From: Casuarius casuarius | Taxonomy: Eukaryota; Chordata; Aves; Casuariiformes; Casuariidae | Direction: 5' to 3' | Assembly (NCBI GenBank): GCA_003342895.1 | Contig: PTFA01000194.1 | Coordinates: 613,124 to 677,123 of the forward strand | Length of the DNA stretch: 64,000 nt | In this document: positions 1-13,400 of the stretch, piece by piece | Layout of the letters: each line of letters opens with the position of its first letter | Numbering within the stretch: the stretch's first letter is position 1 | Program-made: the position numbers and the translations under genes | The notes under the pieces: generated by a model | The model's database searches: none | Seen by the model: only the letters and a program-made list of their open reading frames with translations | Told to the model about the DNA's origin: nothing

Positions 1-1308
1 TCTAATAGCCTCTTCCCTTCGTTTCCAAGGGGAACTTCTCACATGTTTCATCCTATGCAATGATACTATGTTTATACCATCTGCCACTTAGAAAAGATAT
101 AAACCAGGTTTATATACAGTATCTGCAAAATGTAAAGTTAAAAAATTACACCAAGCCGCTGTACAGTGTTTTAAGTCAAATGGAAGATGTTACTGTTTTC
201 ACTTTTATCGGTGAAAATACAGACTACCTTCAGGGACTTCAGCAGAATTACTGCAGTAGGAGCATAACTGGACGTGGTGTTTACACCATCTGATCCGTAA
301 TACATTGCTGACATGTCTGCAAGATCCTTTGCAGGCAGACCTAAGCTCTCTCCGAGAGAGGGGGTACATTAGTTTAGGGTAAGCACCATGCCACGCATGG
401 ACACCCGGCTTCCAGCTGGATCCGTGAGTCAGCACAGTGAATTCCCGGCTATTTAGACCTGGGATAAAACCAGCCTTCACCTGCGTTCGGAAGGACACGT
501 CAGCATACCCAGGGAAGCAAGGAAGACATTTCCTCTGATTCATGAAGCCTTCTAAAATGGCCTGTCCAAATGACAGGTTGTTTAGGCATCGAGAATGTAC
601 CTGAAAGAGTTCAAGAAAGTATAAATATTTTAAAGCTCGGCTGTAATTAAGAAACTCTCATTTTCACACACGCATCGCAAAAGAAGTGACACCGTTTTCT
701 CTTGATCGCCACCAGAAGATGTTTGGACAACTTTTACTCTCTTATCACATTGCTTTAGATATTTTTTTATCCTCTATTTCCACGTTCCAAAGCTTCCAAG
801 CTCTAAGCCATCAGTCAAACCAAATTCCCGCATGTTCCTGCCCTTGGTATTTGCCCCAGTAACTCTGCCGGTCTCCGCTGGACCCTACCCCACCGCCTCT
901 CAGACATCTCCTTCCCCAGCAGCCAGGGCAGCAGACAGCAGTTTACCTTTCATGTCCCATTCAGATAAGTACTCCTTTTCATGCCTGTAACTTGAAGTGA
1001 AGGAAGGGCATGTCTTCCAGTTTTAGTTTAGGGAACGCAAAATAAACAAGCTGTCGTTTTAAGGAAAAGTCTAGGAAAATAACAAGGTCTTCAAGGAAAA
1101 AAAAAAAGAAAAGAACAAAACTTGAAACTCCTACTGCTGTCCCAGCTGTTCTGGTTCTTGCATTTTGTTTAATTATTATTTTTTATTTATCTAACAGTCA
1201 AACAGTTCAAAATAACATCATACATACGCTCTACGACAGCTATCAGACCTGGATTATCGCATTTCTGTGGCAGCAATGAGATCTGCTTGTTTCTGTTATC
1301 ACATGAAT

Positions 1309-1339
1309 TTAAATAAATAAATACATAAATAAATAAAAA
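1309..1339. repeat. (AAAT)n microsatellite
   Basis: About seven AAAT units run from 1309 to 1339 with one interruption ('ataca') near 1322. This is a common simple repeat in vertebrate introns and intergenic DNA. Confidence 0.85.
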
Positions 1340-2352
1340 CTTAAGATCAATGCTACAACAAATGACTCAAATCTTATCCCTTCTTATGCCAAATTTCAGA
1401 AAGCTAATTGCATCTTCTTAATAACAAAATGTCCATTGTAGCTCAAGGACAATAGCATATTTGCAATCTAAGTTTTTTTGGCAGAAGCATACTAATGCAC
1501 ACTGCAATGTCATGGAGTCAGTTAACAAGTTTTTATTTTAAATAAAAAGACGTGTAACTTGAGGGGTTATTTTGTCTTTCTAGCTACACAAACCATTACA
1601 AGGAGAGGTATCAGTGATTCAGATCAACTTATTGAAGTTAAAAGATACCATGCCTTCTCCCTACAAAGCACATGTATTTCTCAATGATAGCACTTTATAA
1701 AAACTGCAAATTAGTCTAGCTTCAGTAATCATTTACTAAAAGCAAATCTCAGACAAACTTTTGCTTACTGAACTAACATAAATATCATAAATCAGAAGTA
1801 CCATGAAAGAAGAGAGAGAGAGAATCAGGCTGCTCTTGGGTTACTGCCTTCTACCAGATGTTGTTTTCATAGGGTGGCAACTTTCTAAGTCTTGAGCGAG
1901 ACTTTTTCTATGATGAATGCTAATACAACAGTTTATTTTTAAAGTATATTCCACGAGTTTTATTCCTGTCCTTTATGGAAAAAAAGGACTGGTGCGATGT
2001 TCTGTTTGCTTAAAGCAAGCTATACATAACATTGACAGAATCTTAGTGTTTCACTGACTGTTTCGGTCTTATCACCTGCTATCACAAGTCTCGTACTTTT
2101 AAATAATTCTAGACAATTTGTTTTCTTAATTTAATAAGAAACATGGACCTATTTTAAGATAAACAGTTGGTATTCTCAAATTTAACATAATTTCTCATTA
2201 GCCAGCTGTGATCAGAAATAATCCTTAGCACTGCAGCTGCTGAGCAAAACCAACGACAATTTTAAGCATCAATATTTAGGAACAGAAGTCCAAATCCAAA
2301 ATCCATCCCACATTAAAAACTTGTAATCTTTTCAGGAACGTCCTTTATGTTC

Positions 2353-2374
2353 TTTTTTTCTTTTTTTTTTTTTT
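2353..2374. repeat. Poly-T tract with one interruption
   Basis: Seven T, a C, then fourteen T, ending in 'ag'. It resembles a pyrimidine tract plus AG on the plus strand, but the sequence after it (aaaataaaccattccc when read past the 'ag') opens no convincing exon, so it is listed only as a simple repeat. Confidence 0.75.
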
Positions 2375-4499
2375 AGTTAAAATAAACCATTCCCTTGACA
2401 AAAATGTGAAAGCAAGGCTGTTTCTCGTGCAAGATGCAGGAACGTCTGTGCTGTACGTTGGAAGTGCTTACTGAGCATGCAGCTTCACAGCCAGCTTCAG
2501 CCAACCCAGTTGAGACTTCATTGCTCCTAACTGAGAACTTGGACTGCAAATGAATCCTGCAAACTTAAAGTAATAGCGGAAATGCATAGAAATATAGTGG
2601 AAACATATAGAAATATATCATATGCTACTATGTAAGCCTATACTATTATTCATTTTCAACAGAGCAAAGTATGAGATTTTTACAGCATATTGCTTACATA
2701 TTGTTGCTTTTCCTAAGCAAGACGAAACATCCTACAACACACTGGCATCCAACGAAGCTCCAGACTTTGATGTGTATAAAAAGGGCTGGTGCGTTTTGCC
2801 AGTAAAATCTAGCCATCCCCTTAGCTCCCGTGCTTCCAAATACTTGCAAATATTCAAGGTTACTTTGTTAGTAGTTGATAGACGAGCAAAAACCTCAGGG
2901 TTTTTAAACATGTACCTAAAAATTAAAAGTGAGGTCACATTTAACCTTCAGTTAAAAGAAGAAAATAGCTTCCCCTGCATTCAGAGAAAGGTTGCACGTG
3001 GTGCTTAAACCTCAAATAGCTAAAGATCTGATGACAGATCACAAGTTTCAATCCTGCAGGAGAAAATTCTTTACTTAAAAGGTTCGATTTACGTCACCCT
3101 TGGGCGTTCCCTTCCTAGTCTTAAAAATAAAAGCGAAACTGTTAAACCAATCTGCTAATCAGAGAGTGTCACTAGGACACAGAACGTACTTTTTTTTTTT
3201 CTTCTTGAAAAGGTAAAATATCAATGTCCTCTGGGGAAAAAAAAATCATCACAAGCTGAATGATGGAAGAAAGACTTGAGGCTAAAGGAAGATTAAAACA
3301 TAGCACTGGCACTAGACACACTGTCATCATCCCATGCAGATGCTCCATATTGAAAATGCCCAGATACCGTTCAGGTGCAGACTGGTGAAATCTCTCTCAG
3401 GACAAGAACTGTAATAGCTGACCTGTATCCAGCAAAAATATGAACTATATTTTAAAGTTTCAGTATGGAATAGGTAACTGAAGCAATAGGGGAGGGTAGT
3501 GGAAATAAAACAACCCTGCAGAAGTACCTTTGGCAGAACCCAAAAGCTACAGATAACAGCTACAAGTACTTGTAGAAAGATCCTGGACTATGACAAGAAA
3601 TACCTGTTTCTTTCATCAGTTTTTCCCCTAACAGAAAAAGCTCACAAGGCCCCATACGCTGTCGGTCCACCCAGCTCGAAAGAGGTGATGTTGGGTGTAA
3701 GGCTAATAGCTTTCAACATGTCCCAACACATCTCATAACTCTGCAGTTGATTTAAATTCACATGAAGTCATCTTAAAGAAAAACAAAAGTAACACAATGT
3801 GCCAATTTATTTTATAAATGTCTGCTTTTACAGACCAAAACATGTGGATTTGATTTTAATCTACACAGTTTTATTGATGAGCTTCCTAAATCATTCTACA
3901 ACAAATAGATAAATGTAAACTAATTTTCGTAAGTTTTTCTCAGCCTTTGTTGATCTGTAAAGGCTATCAGAATATTCCATAAAACCCCTTTTAGAGATTT
4001 CATATGCTACACGGAGCAGGGAGAGAATCATTTCAACTATTGCTCAAAAAATTAATTCCTTGCCATTAACATTTACTTTTTTCTTCTGAAATTTTTTCAC
4101 TATGTAAAAGTTTTAAAGAGCTAGTGAGCAGAGCAGAAAAACATTACAAACTGGAAAACATGGTTTGGACCCTAACAGTTCTGAATATATAAATCAGCAC
4201 TGGAAGAGATGTAACGGGCCTGATTCAAATTATTATATTTACTATGTTCATTAATCTGCACTTTCACATCTACAGCATTGCCCTGGCAGCTTAGTAACAA
4301 TATTTCTTTAGAATATTTTGTTTGTACAAATGCTGAAGAATTGAATTTATCTTCCAAGCAATTGTTAGCTATTTATATCATAAAATTAGAAGTTTTTTGA
4401 CATAGTTCCTATGTCAAATGGAAGCATCATCATTACCTTTCAGTGCTTCATTTCATAATAATCAATTTTGTGTGTAATATGTAGATACATACATGTAGG

Positions 4500-4513
4500 T
4501 ATATATATATATA
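4500..4513. repeat. Short (AT)n run
   Basis: Seven TA units directly after 'acatgtagg'. It is too short to be more than a minor simple repeat. Confidence 0.7.
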
Positions 4514-5324
4514 ACTGCATGAGAATGACATTCAGAACACAAAGAATTAATGCTACAAACTACGCTTATTCGTGATAGTCAATGGTTTGAGTTTGGCAAA
4601 AGAGAGTACTTCAGAAAGCAGTAAGAAGTGATCACCTGCCAGTGTTGTGGATACTTATAGGGAGAGAGTTCCCCCAAAGTTAAGGAACAAGATGGGAGAA
4701 AGCACAGATACCTGCTTGGAAATGGGAGGAGCAGCAGGTTGCCAGCAGGGGCTGACGGAAGGGACAAGAGCAGTTTTCTGGTGCCGGGAGATGATATAGC
4801 CTATCTGTGATGAGCGCAAAGGGCCTTGAACATGAACGTCTGCACCCTTAGTCTGAAGCATCAGTTGAGGTGAAGCTAACTCATTCGTTTAGAACTTGTT
4901 CCCTCTCTTCTAGCAATATCTTTCGACATCCTTACTTTGTATTCATTCCTCTTCCTTCTTACCTCCCTTATTTGTCAGCAGATTTCTTAATATACACTTC
5001 TTAAATAATACACGATCATTATTTACACAAAGAGAAAAAAATCACCATAAAGTCATATCAGAAAAGGAACATATCTCTAATTACATCAGTATCAGACCCA
5101 GCTTTACTGTGCCATTGTAAGCCTTCTGCTTAGCTCAAGGAACAACAGGCAAGGTTAAAGCCACTTACTATAAGAGTCTTTCCCAAATGCATCATATATA
5201 TCTATTTCAGCATACCTGTATGAGCCCTGCGGTCTAGCTACCTCTAGCTGAGGTCTAAGCAAACCAGTCTGGTCAGATTTATCTGAAAAGGACTGAAGGG
5301 TGGAGCAGCTGCTCGTGCAGAAGG

Positions 5325-5836
5325 GCTGAGCAAAATTCTGGGCTTCCCAGTATGAGACAGACATGGATTTACTGGAGTGAGCCCAGCAAAGGGCCACAAA
5401 GATGATTTAAGGGACTGGAGCCTCTCTCATACGAGGACAGGCTGAGAGACGTTGGACTTTCCAGCCTGGAGAAGAGATGGCTTGGGGAGATTTTATCAAC
5501 GTGTATAAAAATCTGATGGGAGGGTGTAAAGGGAATGGGGCCCTACTCTGCTCAGTGGTGCCCAGTGACAGGACAAGAGGCAACAGGCACAACCTGAAAT
5601 TCCAGAGGAAATTCCACATGAGCACAAGAAAGCGCTTCTTTACTGTGAGGGTGGTTGAACATCGGAACAGGTTGCCCAGAGAGCTTGTGGAGTCTCCATC
5701 CTTGGAGATATTCAAAACCCGACTGGATGTCGTCCTGGGTAACCTGCTTCAGCTGATCCTGCTTGAGCAGAGGACTTAGACCAGATATCTCCAGAGGTCC
5801 CTTCCAACCCCAACTACTCTGTGGTTCCGTGATTCC
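5325..5836 (+). mobile_element. 5'-truncated CR1 non-LTR retrotransposon (older copy)
   Basis: This is the 3' end of a CR1 LINE in plus orientation. Recognisable blocks, in order, are a 'ctgggcttcccagta' block near 5338, 'agggccacaaagatgat' near 5390, the tail of the RT region with 'agtgacaggacaagaggcaa' near 5564, 'aggttgcccagagagctt' near 5668, and 'ccagaggtcccttccaac' near 5789. It ends in a degenerate octamer tail (tctgtggttccgtgattcc) at about 5818-5836, as CR1 does in place of poly-A. The 5' boundary is blurred, at about 5325-5338. The coding frame is broken: the 100-codon open frame at 5477-5779 follows one CR1 frame for part of its length ([11 protein letters not shown]), but the RT frame as a whole is interrupted. 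It differs from the copy at 45584 by many substitutions, so it is the older insertion. The element cannot move by itself. Confidence 0.93.
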
Positions 5837-8559
5837 AAGGTCATTATATTAGAGACAGAAAAAAAATGATGGCCTGGAGAGAGCCTTCCAGAAGAGTGTA
5901 CCACATGGAAGTTTTTAATATACTTGATTTCCAGAATTGGGATCAGATTCACAGAAAGCAAAAAACAATATATGAGTAATGAAAATAGTCAAAAAGTATT
6001 TATTTGCTTTTTCATAAAAGTTGCCTCTCAGTGGAACCCTCTCAAATCTTAAGGTTCAGCCCAGTATATAGCATATCCCCATTAAGCGGGATTGATGACA
6101 CTGGTCTGACAGAGAAGGTCACAGTAGCAACTTACAAAGAGAACCCAGGGGATGCTCTTCCATGGAACATATATTCAGCATAAAACAAAATAAATCCAAC
6201 CAAACATAAAGCTTGTTCACAGTTACGCCTCATTTCATATTTGAATATAGACCACATGTTTGAGGATTAAGCTGGTGAACTCAATCTGTCTCTTCCAGGA
6301 AACAGTAATGTAACAATTGGCCTATAGAACTGTCAATTATTTCATATAGACCAGCTGTGCACGAAGCATTCTGTGCTCCTAAGTACAGATCCCGGTGACA
6401 TGAAGATCTTCTGTAACAAGAGCCTTAAACTCAAAACATACTCACATGTAATTGAGCCAAATACTCTTTCCACAGGAGAAAAAAATCCACATGCAGATTA
6501 ATACCACAGAGGACACACACTAAGTTTCAGAGTTCCCGAGTCGGAGGTGGACTTCAAGTGTCCCTTTTTTCAGTTATCACTTCTTTTACAGTGAGTTTCT
6601 TTTTAATGATTTGTATAGGAAAGAATCAAACAAACAAAAAATCCACTTGTACATTCTTCATCTACTCTTTTTTTTCATCGACACCCAACAAATTATGTCT
6701 CACCAGACACCAAGCAGACCTCTATGGAGAAAATAGCCTGCCAAATTCTAGAATTACAGGTTAAAAAACAGACAAGAGCCACATCAGCAGCACAGGATCC
6801 ATAAATCTCAGGCAACACTAAGTTGAACTGAAGCTTATTTTTCCTTTTGATCTCAGCAAGCAGAGTAACCAGGCTTTTCCAGCTATCGGCATCTAACACT
6901 TTGAAAAAAGACACACAGAAAAGCAGACAGGTTTTATAATTCATTTCCAATACTTATGCTTTCGTACAGCTCTTCTTAGGAGTTGAGATACTTGCACGTA
7001 ACTTCAGAGGTATCCAGAGAGATGGACAGTCAATCCTGATGGGGAACCCCTCCCCCCTCATTGCTTCTTGGCTTGCATTTCTAAGAAAGTAGATATTTTA
7101 ACCAGTCATGTTCAATCAGCTGATGTTTTGTAAAAAGCTTCCAGGCAGTAACAGCTAAAGCAAGAACCACAATTTTGTTTATTTGGGTACCCATTCCTTC
7201 TTTAAAAGAAGAACTTAAAGTAAATCAAGTTATTAAATATAACATGGAAGTCGAGCAGATCTTTTTTCTTCTTAACTTCCTCTATAGACTTTTTTTTAAT
7301 CCATTTTTTGAACCCAGACTAATGCTTTTGAAAAACTATTTGGCTTACGTGTCCAGATTCCAAAGGAATTTTATCACAAACTGTTTCTACTAAACTAGTG
7401 AGCTAGCTAAGATCTCAACCACCCTATTAGGTCAAAGATTTACATTGGTATTATTAGATTTCATATGTGACACTGAGCATTTTTATATGCAAACTGCTAA
7501 GATGTGATTAGAAGCAGGCAATCAGAACATAAGTATCTGGTTTTACAGGTGCTGACGTAAAAGAATTCTGTCCTGACTGATGAATATTTTACAACTTCTT
7601 GGTGTAAATGATTTCACGCAGAACGAAACAGAATCATGTTCTAAAGGCGATGAATATCGTAACTCCGCCAGTATCCTGCAGAAGCCAGCAAGATCACTAG
7701 TCTGTTTTAGGCTGCCTGGTGCCCCACTATTCCTCATGGCTAGCACAGTATTTGCCTACTCTCTGGATTGTCACCCTATTGCAAAAAGTACTGTTTGGGT
7801 GGGTTCCCCACTGATTTTACACTTTGTTCTTCATGATAGCTACTGTAACAGCTGTAAGGAAAGGCACCATCATTTATAACTCAGCCCTGTGAGAACAGCT
7901 TGCACTTCCAGCCTTTCATACACGCAGGGAGTCCACGGAAGCAGTACGGATGCTCGCCATGCTGAGATGTAGAGCTCTTGTCATTTTTTTTTCTATTAAG
8001 CCTGGAGTGAATTAGGCTGCTCACTACCAAAATCATTCAGCAGTTGACAGACACACTGAAATCTGGGGTGGTCATCATGCAAAAATCTACTAGCGATTAC
8101 AGGTTTTGTGGCTTTAATTACCTGATCATCTGTTAACTAGGGGGAAAAAGAGTGATGACTGGGTGTAGAAGACTGCACTCCAAACGTGGAAGGTTTGCAC
8201 GTGGGTCCAGAGCTTCAGTATCTAGTGAAACACAATCGCAGAGGTCTGGCCTTAGCATGCCCTTTATCTGACGCGCCATGAGAGTCTACTGAACATCAAG
8301 GTAAAAGACTTTGCTGGTTACTGCTCAGCTAGAAATCAGAATGAAGTGGAGGAAATAACCACCTCTACCATTCAGACAGTCAAAACAGCCTTATATAAGA
8401 CCTGGCCTACATAAAGCTACCAAAACCATCTCTTTTAAAACAATTGAACCTTTTATTTTTGGATACACATTAATTTTCACTATTTGAAGAGTTTCCCCAT
8501 AAAAACTTTCCTTATGTGATTATCTTACAGTAATGGGGTATAGGTCCTTTAATTAAAAG

Positions 8560-8576
8560 CAAACAAACAAACAAAC
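8560..8576. repeat. (AAAC)n microsatellite
   Basis: Four consecutive AAAC units, within 'agcaaacaaacaaacaaact'. Confidence 0.75.
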
Positions 8577-9368
8577 TCCTGCAGTGGAGAATTCAGTTTT
8601 GTCCTCTACACACCTGACCAACTGACCAAAACAAACATACAGAGCCTCAACAGCTTGTGCGACATGGACAAGGATTTCTACACTAAAGTGCACAAATTTT
8701 AGAAATCTCAGTCTAAAGATAAGGATATACAAGACTGTGTGTACGAACATACCAGTGTGAGCAAGAGAGAACTGTTGCAATTCTATTCTATCCTTGATTT
8801 TATAATGAATAGATTGATAACAGAAAAAGGAGATCAAATTTCCATAACAAAAGCATGTACATCATGGTTCCAAAAATATAATTTCTGTTTTCAGCATTTG
8901 TATTCTTCTCCATGCTTTGCCAATCCCATCACAAAAGTTCATGATACAAGAGCAAGGCCAAAAAAGAGACTCAGAATACTTTTTAAGACTAAGAGCACAA
9001 CTTAATTACTTTTTACTGTGGCCTAAGCTCAGCTTGAAACACTTACTCCATCTTTAAAATGTAATATCACTGCAAGAAATGAGGTAAATGTTTTACCTCT
9101 ACTACAAAACCCTGGAATGAATGGTTCCTACACAACTCCATGCCGGTCAGAAGAATGCCTTCTCTCAGTAATCAATCCAGAGAGTTATGATTGTAGGCTG
9201 TAGACTTTGGCAGCTTCCCTATGTCACACTGTTGCAAGCATGATCTGAAAGCTCTGAACATAATTCGGTATTGAGACAGGAAAAGAGATTAGAAATGAAA
9301 ATCTTGTTCAAAGTTGATACTTATGCCAGACCCACCAAGTTGCTTAGAGAAAGCTTTATACGGAGAGT

Positions 9369-9394
9369 TAAAGCCGCTTTGTTATGCGGCTTTA
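9369..9394. repeat. Perfect 9-bp inverted repeat with 8-nt loop
   Basis: The arms 'taaagccgc' (9369-9377) and 'gcggcttta' (9386-9394) are perfect complements around the loop 'tttgttat'. The arms are GC-richer than the AT-rich surroundings, so the hairpin would be fairly stable. Nothing around it (no short conserved RNA, no histone-type stem-loop context) identifies a function. A chance palindrome remains possible. Confidence 0.8.
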
Positions 9395-10480
9395 GAAATA
9401 TTTTGAGCTGTGGGAATTTCTCGCCAGTCCTGTCCCTCCCCTCCCTTTTTAAATAAGAACTTTCATGAACCAGTAATCAATTCCAAACTTCAGAAAGTGT
9501 ACAGGGACATCGAGTCATCCGTATTACAATGTCTGATTCATCACGTATTTATATTGTAAATTAAGTTTCGCTCTACAACAAAAATCATTTCTTCTCAAAA
9601 TGAAAATACTTAATTTTTGCAAAGTTATTTTATGCTATCTGGATCAGAAGAAAATTATTTGTGAATGTGGGAAGAATGGTTTCACACAGCTATAAACTGT
9701 AAAGATGAAAGAATACTAACCACATCTGTACTGCTTACATCCATATTTTAGTAAATTTTTACTTTTTTCCCCCTTACGAAACCTAGAACACTTATTGTAG
9801 CAGCTTTGAGCTTCAAGTGAACTCCATTTTTCTTGTAGAACCTTCTTTATTTGGGAGAGAAATATTGCATATTACCAATCTCCCTTTGTCCAAAAACCCG
9901 CATTGCTCCTTTCCCATACAGCAGAAGATTTCTGGGGCTCTGCCAACGTTCTCTCTGAAGAAAGAGAAAAGTAATGCATGAATACAACAAGCTGTGTTTG
10001 TTATATACCTATGAACGTGAGCTCTGAAAGTGCCACTCAGCAAACAGGCAAGTAATAGACTTTTTCAGAAATCTCAGCTCAAACAGATACTGTTGAATAG
10101 CCCTGCTTCAAATATCATCCGTAAGAAGAGAAAAAGGGACGCAGCCTGGCGTTCACACGGTTAACGTACTATCCCATGCAGAGCCCTCACATAAAAGAAA
10201 ACCATTACTACAGCTTTTCTTCACAAAGCTAAATGTTATGTTCTAAACTAATAAAAAAGAATTGAGGCATATATGAATAGCAGCATTTTAGTATAACTAT
10301 ATGTTGAATACAATTACGTTGAATCCATACATATTCAAAACTTAAGGGAAAGAAAAAGAAATGTAAGTATTAAGTCCTTTCATGTAGGACATTTATACCC
10401 TTATGGCTTTCGAAAGTGCCACCGCCAAAGAAAAAACAAGGAAAACTCAAGCAAACAAGCAAAGCAAAGGTGTGGGGGGG

Positions 10481-10497
10481 AAATAAAATAAAATAAA
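10481..10497. repeat. (AAATA)n pentamer repeat
   Basis: Three AAATA-type units after a short G run ('tgtggggggg'). A simple repeat. Confidence 0.7.
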
Positions 10498-13400
10498 AGG
10501 AAGGGGGGATTTTTAGAAAAGTAATGAGAGCCCAAAAAGCAAGCAGAGTGCTAAGTTGCTACTCAGCAATGCCTATGGGAACTCCACTAAATCAGCTGAG
10601 TGGTCCAGAAGGATTTAAGGCATGGGAAACACCATGTCTGCTTGTACTATCGTTGTTACCTGCACCTTTACTGCTTTGGCCAAATATTTCTGTAAATCTC
10701 TGTGCTTGGACTTGGTACACCGCAACCTGAATGTGCACACAGAAAGCTGCTAATGGAAAACGCTGACTCTCAGCAGCAAAATAATCGCAACGATGGAGAG
10801 CAAACAACACATGAGTTTTATTCCTAGTAAAAAAAAGCAGAATCATTAGGAGGTTTATTTACAGAAATCTAATTTCTAAGGTGAAAACTTTGTATACCCG
10901 ATTCACCCTGTACTTGCATCAATTTTACTGTTTTCATTGGAAGAACTTTGCTACAAAGAATGAACTCTTCAGAAGAAGTCAATAGGAATAGTTAAGCCAT
11001 TGCCAGAGCCAGGATCTTGTGCCTCCTCTCTCTGTGAGCAGAAACTCTCTTATTAAGTACCCACTATACTATCAGCAGATGCTGCCAGTACTTTAAGGCT
11101 TTTTTCACCTGTTTGATCTCCATATAGCATACTAGAAAAACCTCTTCAACTCTCAGGAAAATTATACATCAATTCAGTTGTTTGCCATCCTTCCCGTTTC
11201 AAAATAATCCCCGAGAAAAATGTCCACAGAGACATTTCCCCTCCCATACACTTGTAAGTCAATTAATAACTCTGGATGAAATTCCACAGTAACACAAAGT
11301 ACAACATTAGGCCAGGAAATCAGTGTTTGATCTTAACATCACACCTAAGCAAAAATCACAAGCAAGTCTTTGTCATCTTCAAACTTAAATTATTCTAGAT
11401 TAATACAGGAAGCACATCATACAAAAAGATAAATAAAATAAAACAAAACCCTTGATTAATTGTTGAAACAAAGATTCATACTACTAGCATTCCACTTTTT
11501 TGAAGAATATTTTCTGACTTTTACAGCTTTTAACTTCGGTCTTCGATGCAAACAATAGAGCTTCATAATATCAACACTTCCAAATAGCTTGACAAAATAA
11601 GTGTTACTGATAGATTTCATTCAATGAGGATGACACTAACTGTCAGCAAACCAAATACTATGAATGAGTTAGAATTCCTTTACTTCATTAAACTCTCCTA
11701 ATCACACAATTACTGCTTGTTAGGACAAGTTCCCTATGCAGTCCTCCTGTCAACAACAAATAATCAGCTTCGCCCACCTGAAAATTTGGATAAACTACTG
11801 GAAATAATAACGGGGTGCCTGCATGAGGCTGCTCTTTGTCTGCGTCCAGGGCATGCTTGAGCAAACCTAAAGCACAGGTCAGCTCAGTTAGGCTGAACAG
11901 AGCACCCATCTGCTCAGCTGTGTGTCCAAGCAGCAGGCATTTTGGGTGCACCTAAGCAGCTACATGCAACATTACTAGCTGAAAATACAACACATTTCCA
12001 TCTGACGGCTCTCCACACTTGCTACGGAAACGTTAGCAGCATTATTACAGCAGTTGAAGCAGTAGGAAGCAGCACGAGCCCCGGTCACAGGTCCTGGGAG
12101 AAACAGCCTAAATCAGTCTCGGGTAGCCCATAACAGCAACCCACCAGCATCACCGACTCGTCACAGTCCTTTCCTTCCCTTGACTCCCTATGGTAGTTTA
12201 CTATGTTTCCTCATAGAGAAGTCCTTTGACCATGGATCCACATACAGTGATTCCTCAAATTTCTCACCCAATCAGGGTCTGGATTGATGGATCTTGCCTT
12301 AATCCACCCTTTATTTTCTTCTATATTCCCAAAAAAGGGAAAGCTGAAGGATGAGAAAGTATTCTGCTCCGTTCTTCTGTCACACTTCAGTGGAGGAAAA
12401 CCAGATGCGACTCCACTGCCTTACCCAATGCTAAATTGAAGAAGTCAGCTCAGGTCAAAAATTGGATGCGTAAAGCAGAGTAATGCATGTTCAGGAAGCG
12501 ATTAACCTTTCTAATACAGGATTACTGAATGAAGCGTTGTGAGCTGCAATGATGTTAAAACAGCCATACGCATCCAGCAAGAAAAAAAGCTTTGCTGGAA
12601 AACTTATGCAAGGACAAATGCCGCAGATGAAAGGATTTAAACAACGAACTGTCAAAGAAGACTTAAGGGTATTACAAGATGAACTACATTTTGAAACCCA
12701 TACAGAACTTTCCTATACTGCCCGGTGAAAGCCAATAGAGCCATCCATTCCAGCATTCACGTTAACAACCCAGACAAGCTATGTCACATCACCAACTGCA
12801 ACGCTTTACAGACAGCACCTTCCTTCTCATGTGAGTGAAGCACAGGGAGCACAGGCGAATGTCTCAAAGTCAGGTTCTTAAGCCCTGGCTTTGGATCCTG
12901 CACAGCAGCAATCACAGAAATAACAAGAGCTGGCATATATAAAATCACGGACAAAATAAATTTACTGGAACAACCCAAGGTTTCTGTAGTGGAAGAAACA
13001 TGTCAGACAATTTTGATGCTCTGCTGTCAGTACAAAGTAACCAGAAGAAGGATTTAATGCTGTTGGAAAGACAGAAAACAAGAAACATGTATCAGCATAC
13101 TCATCTTTATCTCTTGTCCTAAACACACAGCGCACACACAGGAGGAAAAGGCATTATTTTGCACAGTGCCAACAGTATGACCAAGATACTACAAAAAGAA
13201 AGGCTATTTACCAATAACAAGGGTTCAAGATGAAATACCCAATGTCATTGTTTATAGCTTCTATAATAATGATGTTAATTGAAATTCATCCTTGTCAATA
13301 TTTGGACTCAGGGCTTTAATACCATTATATTACCAATTATACTGCATGACTTTGTTATGTCTTTTCTAACTTTTACACTATCCTGTCCAAATGAGAACAT

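Larger units (their letters stand above)
1..5324. other. AT-rich unique non-coding sequence
   Basis: No gene, RNA or dispersed repeat could be supported here. The sequence is AT-rich with stops in all frames. Two slightly GC-richer patches, at about 320-540 and 830-960, break the pattern but show no promoter or exon structure I can defend. Simple repeats inside are an AAAT tract (1309-1339), a GA run (1808-1823), a T-rich run (2353-2374), an 11-T run (3190-3200) and an AT run (4500-4513). The 128-codon frame at 2622-3008 has no recognisable motif and is treated as chance. Intron or intergenic sequence is the likely status. Confidence 0.6.

Noticed and set aside
370..385. Telomere-like 'ttaggg'
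   Set aside because: A single unit in 'gtttagggtaagc' is expected by chance and is not an interstitial telomere array.
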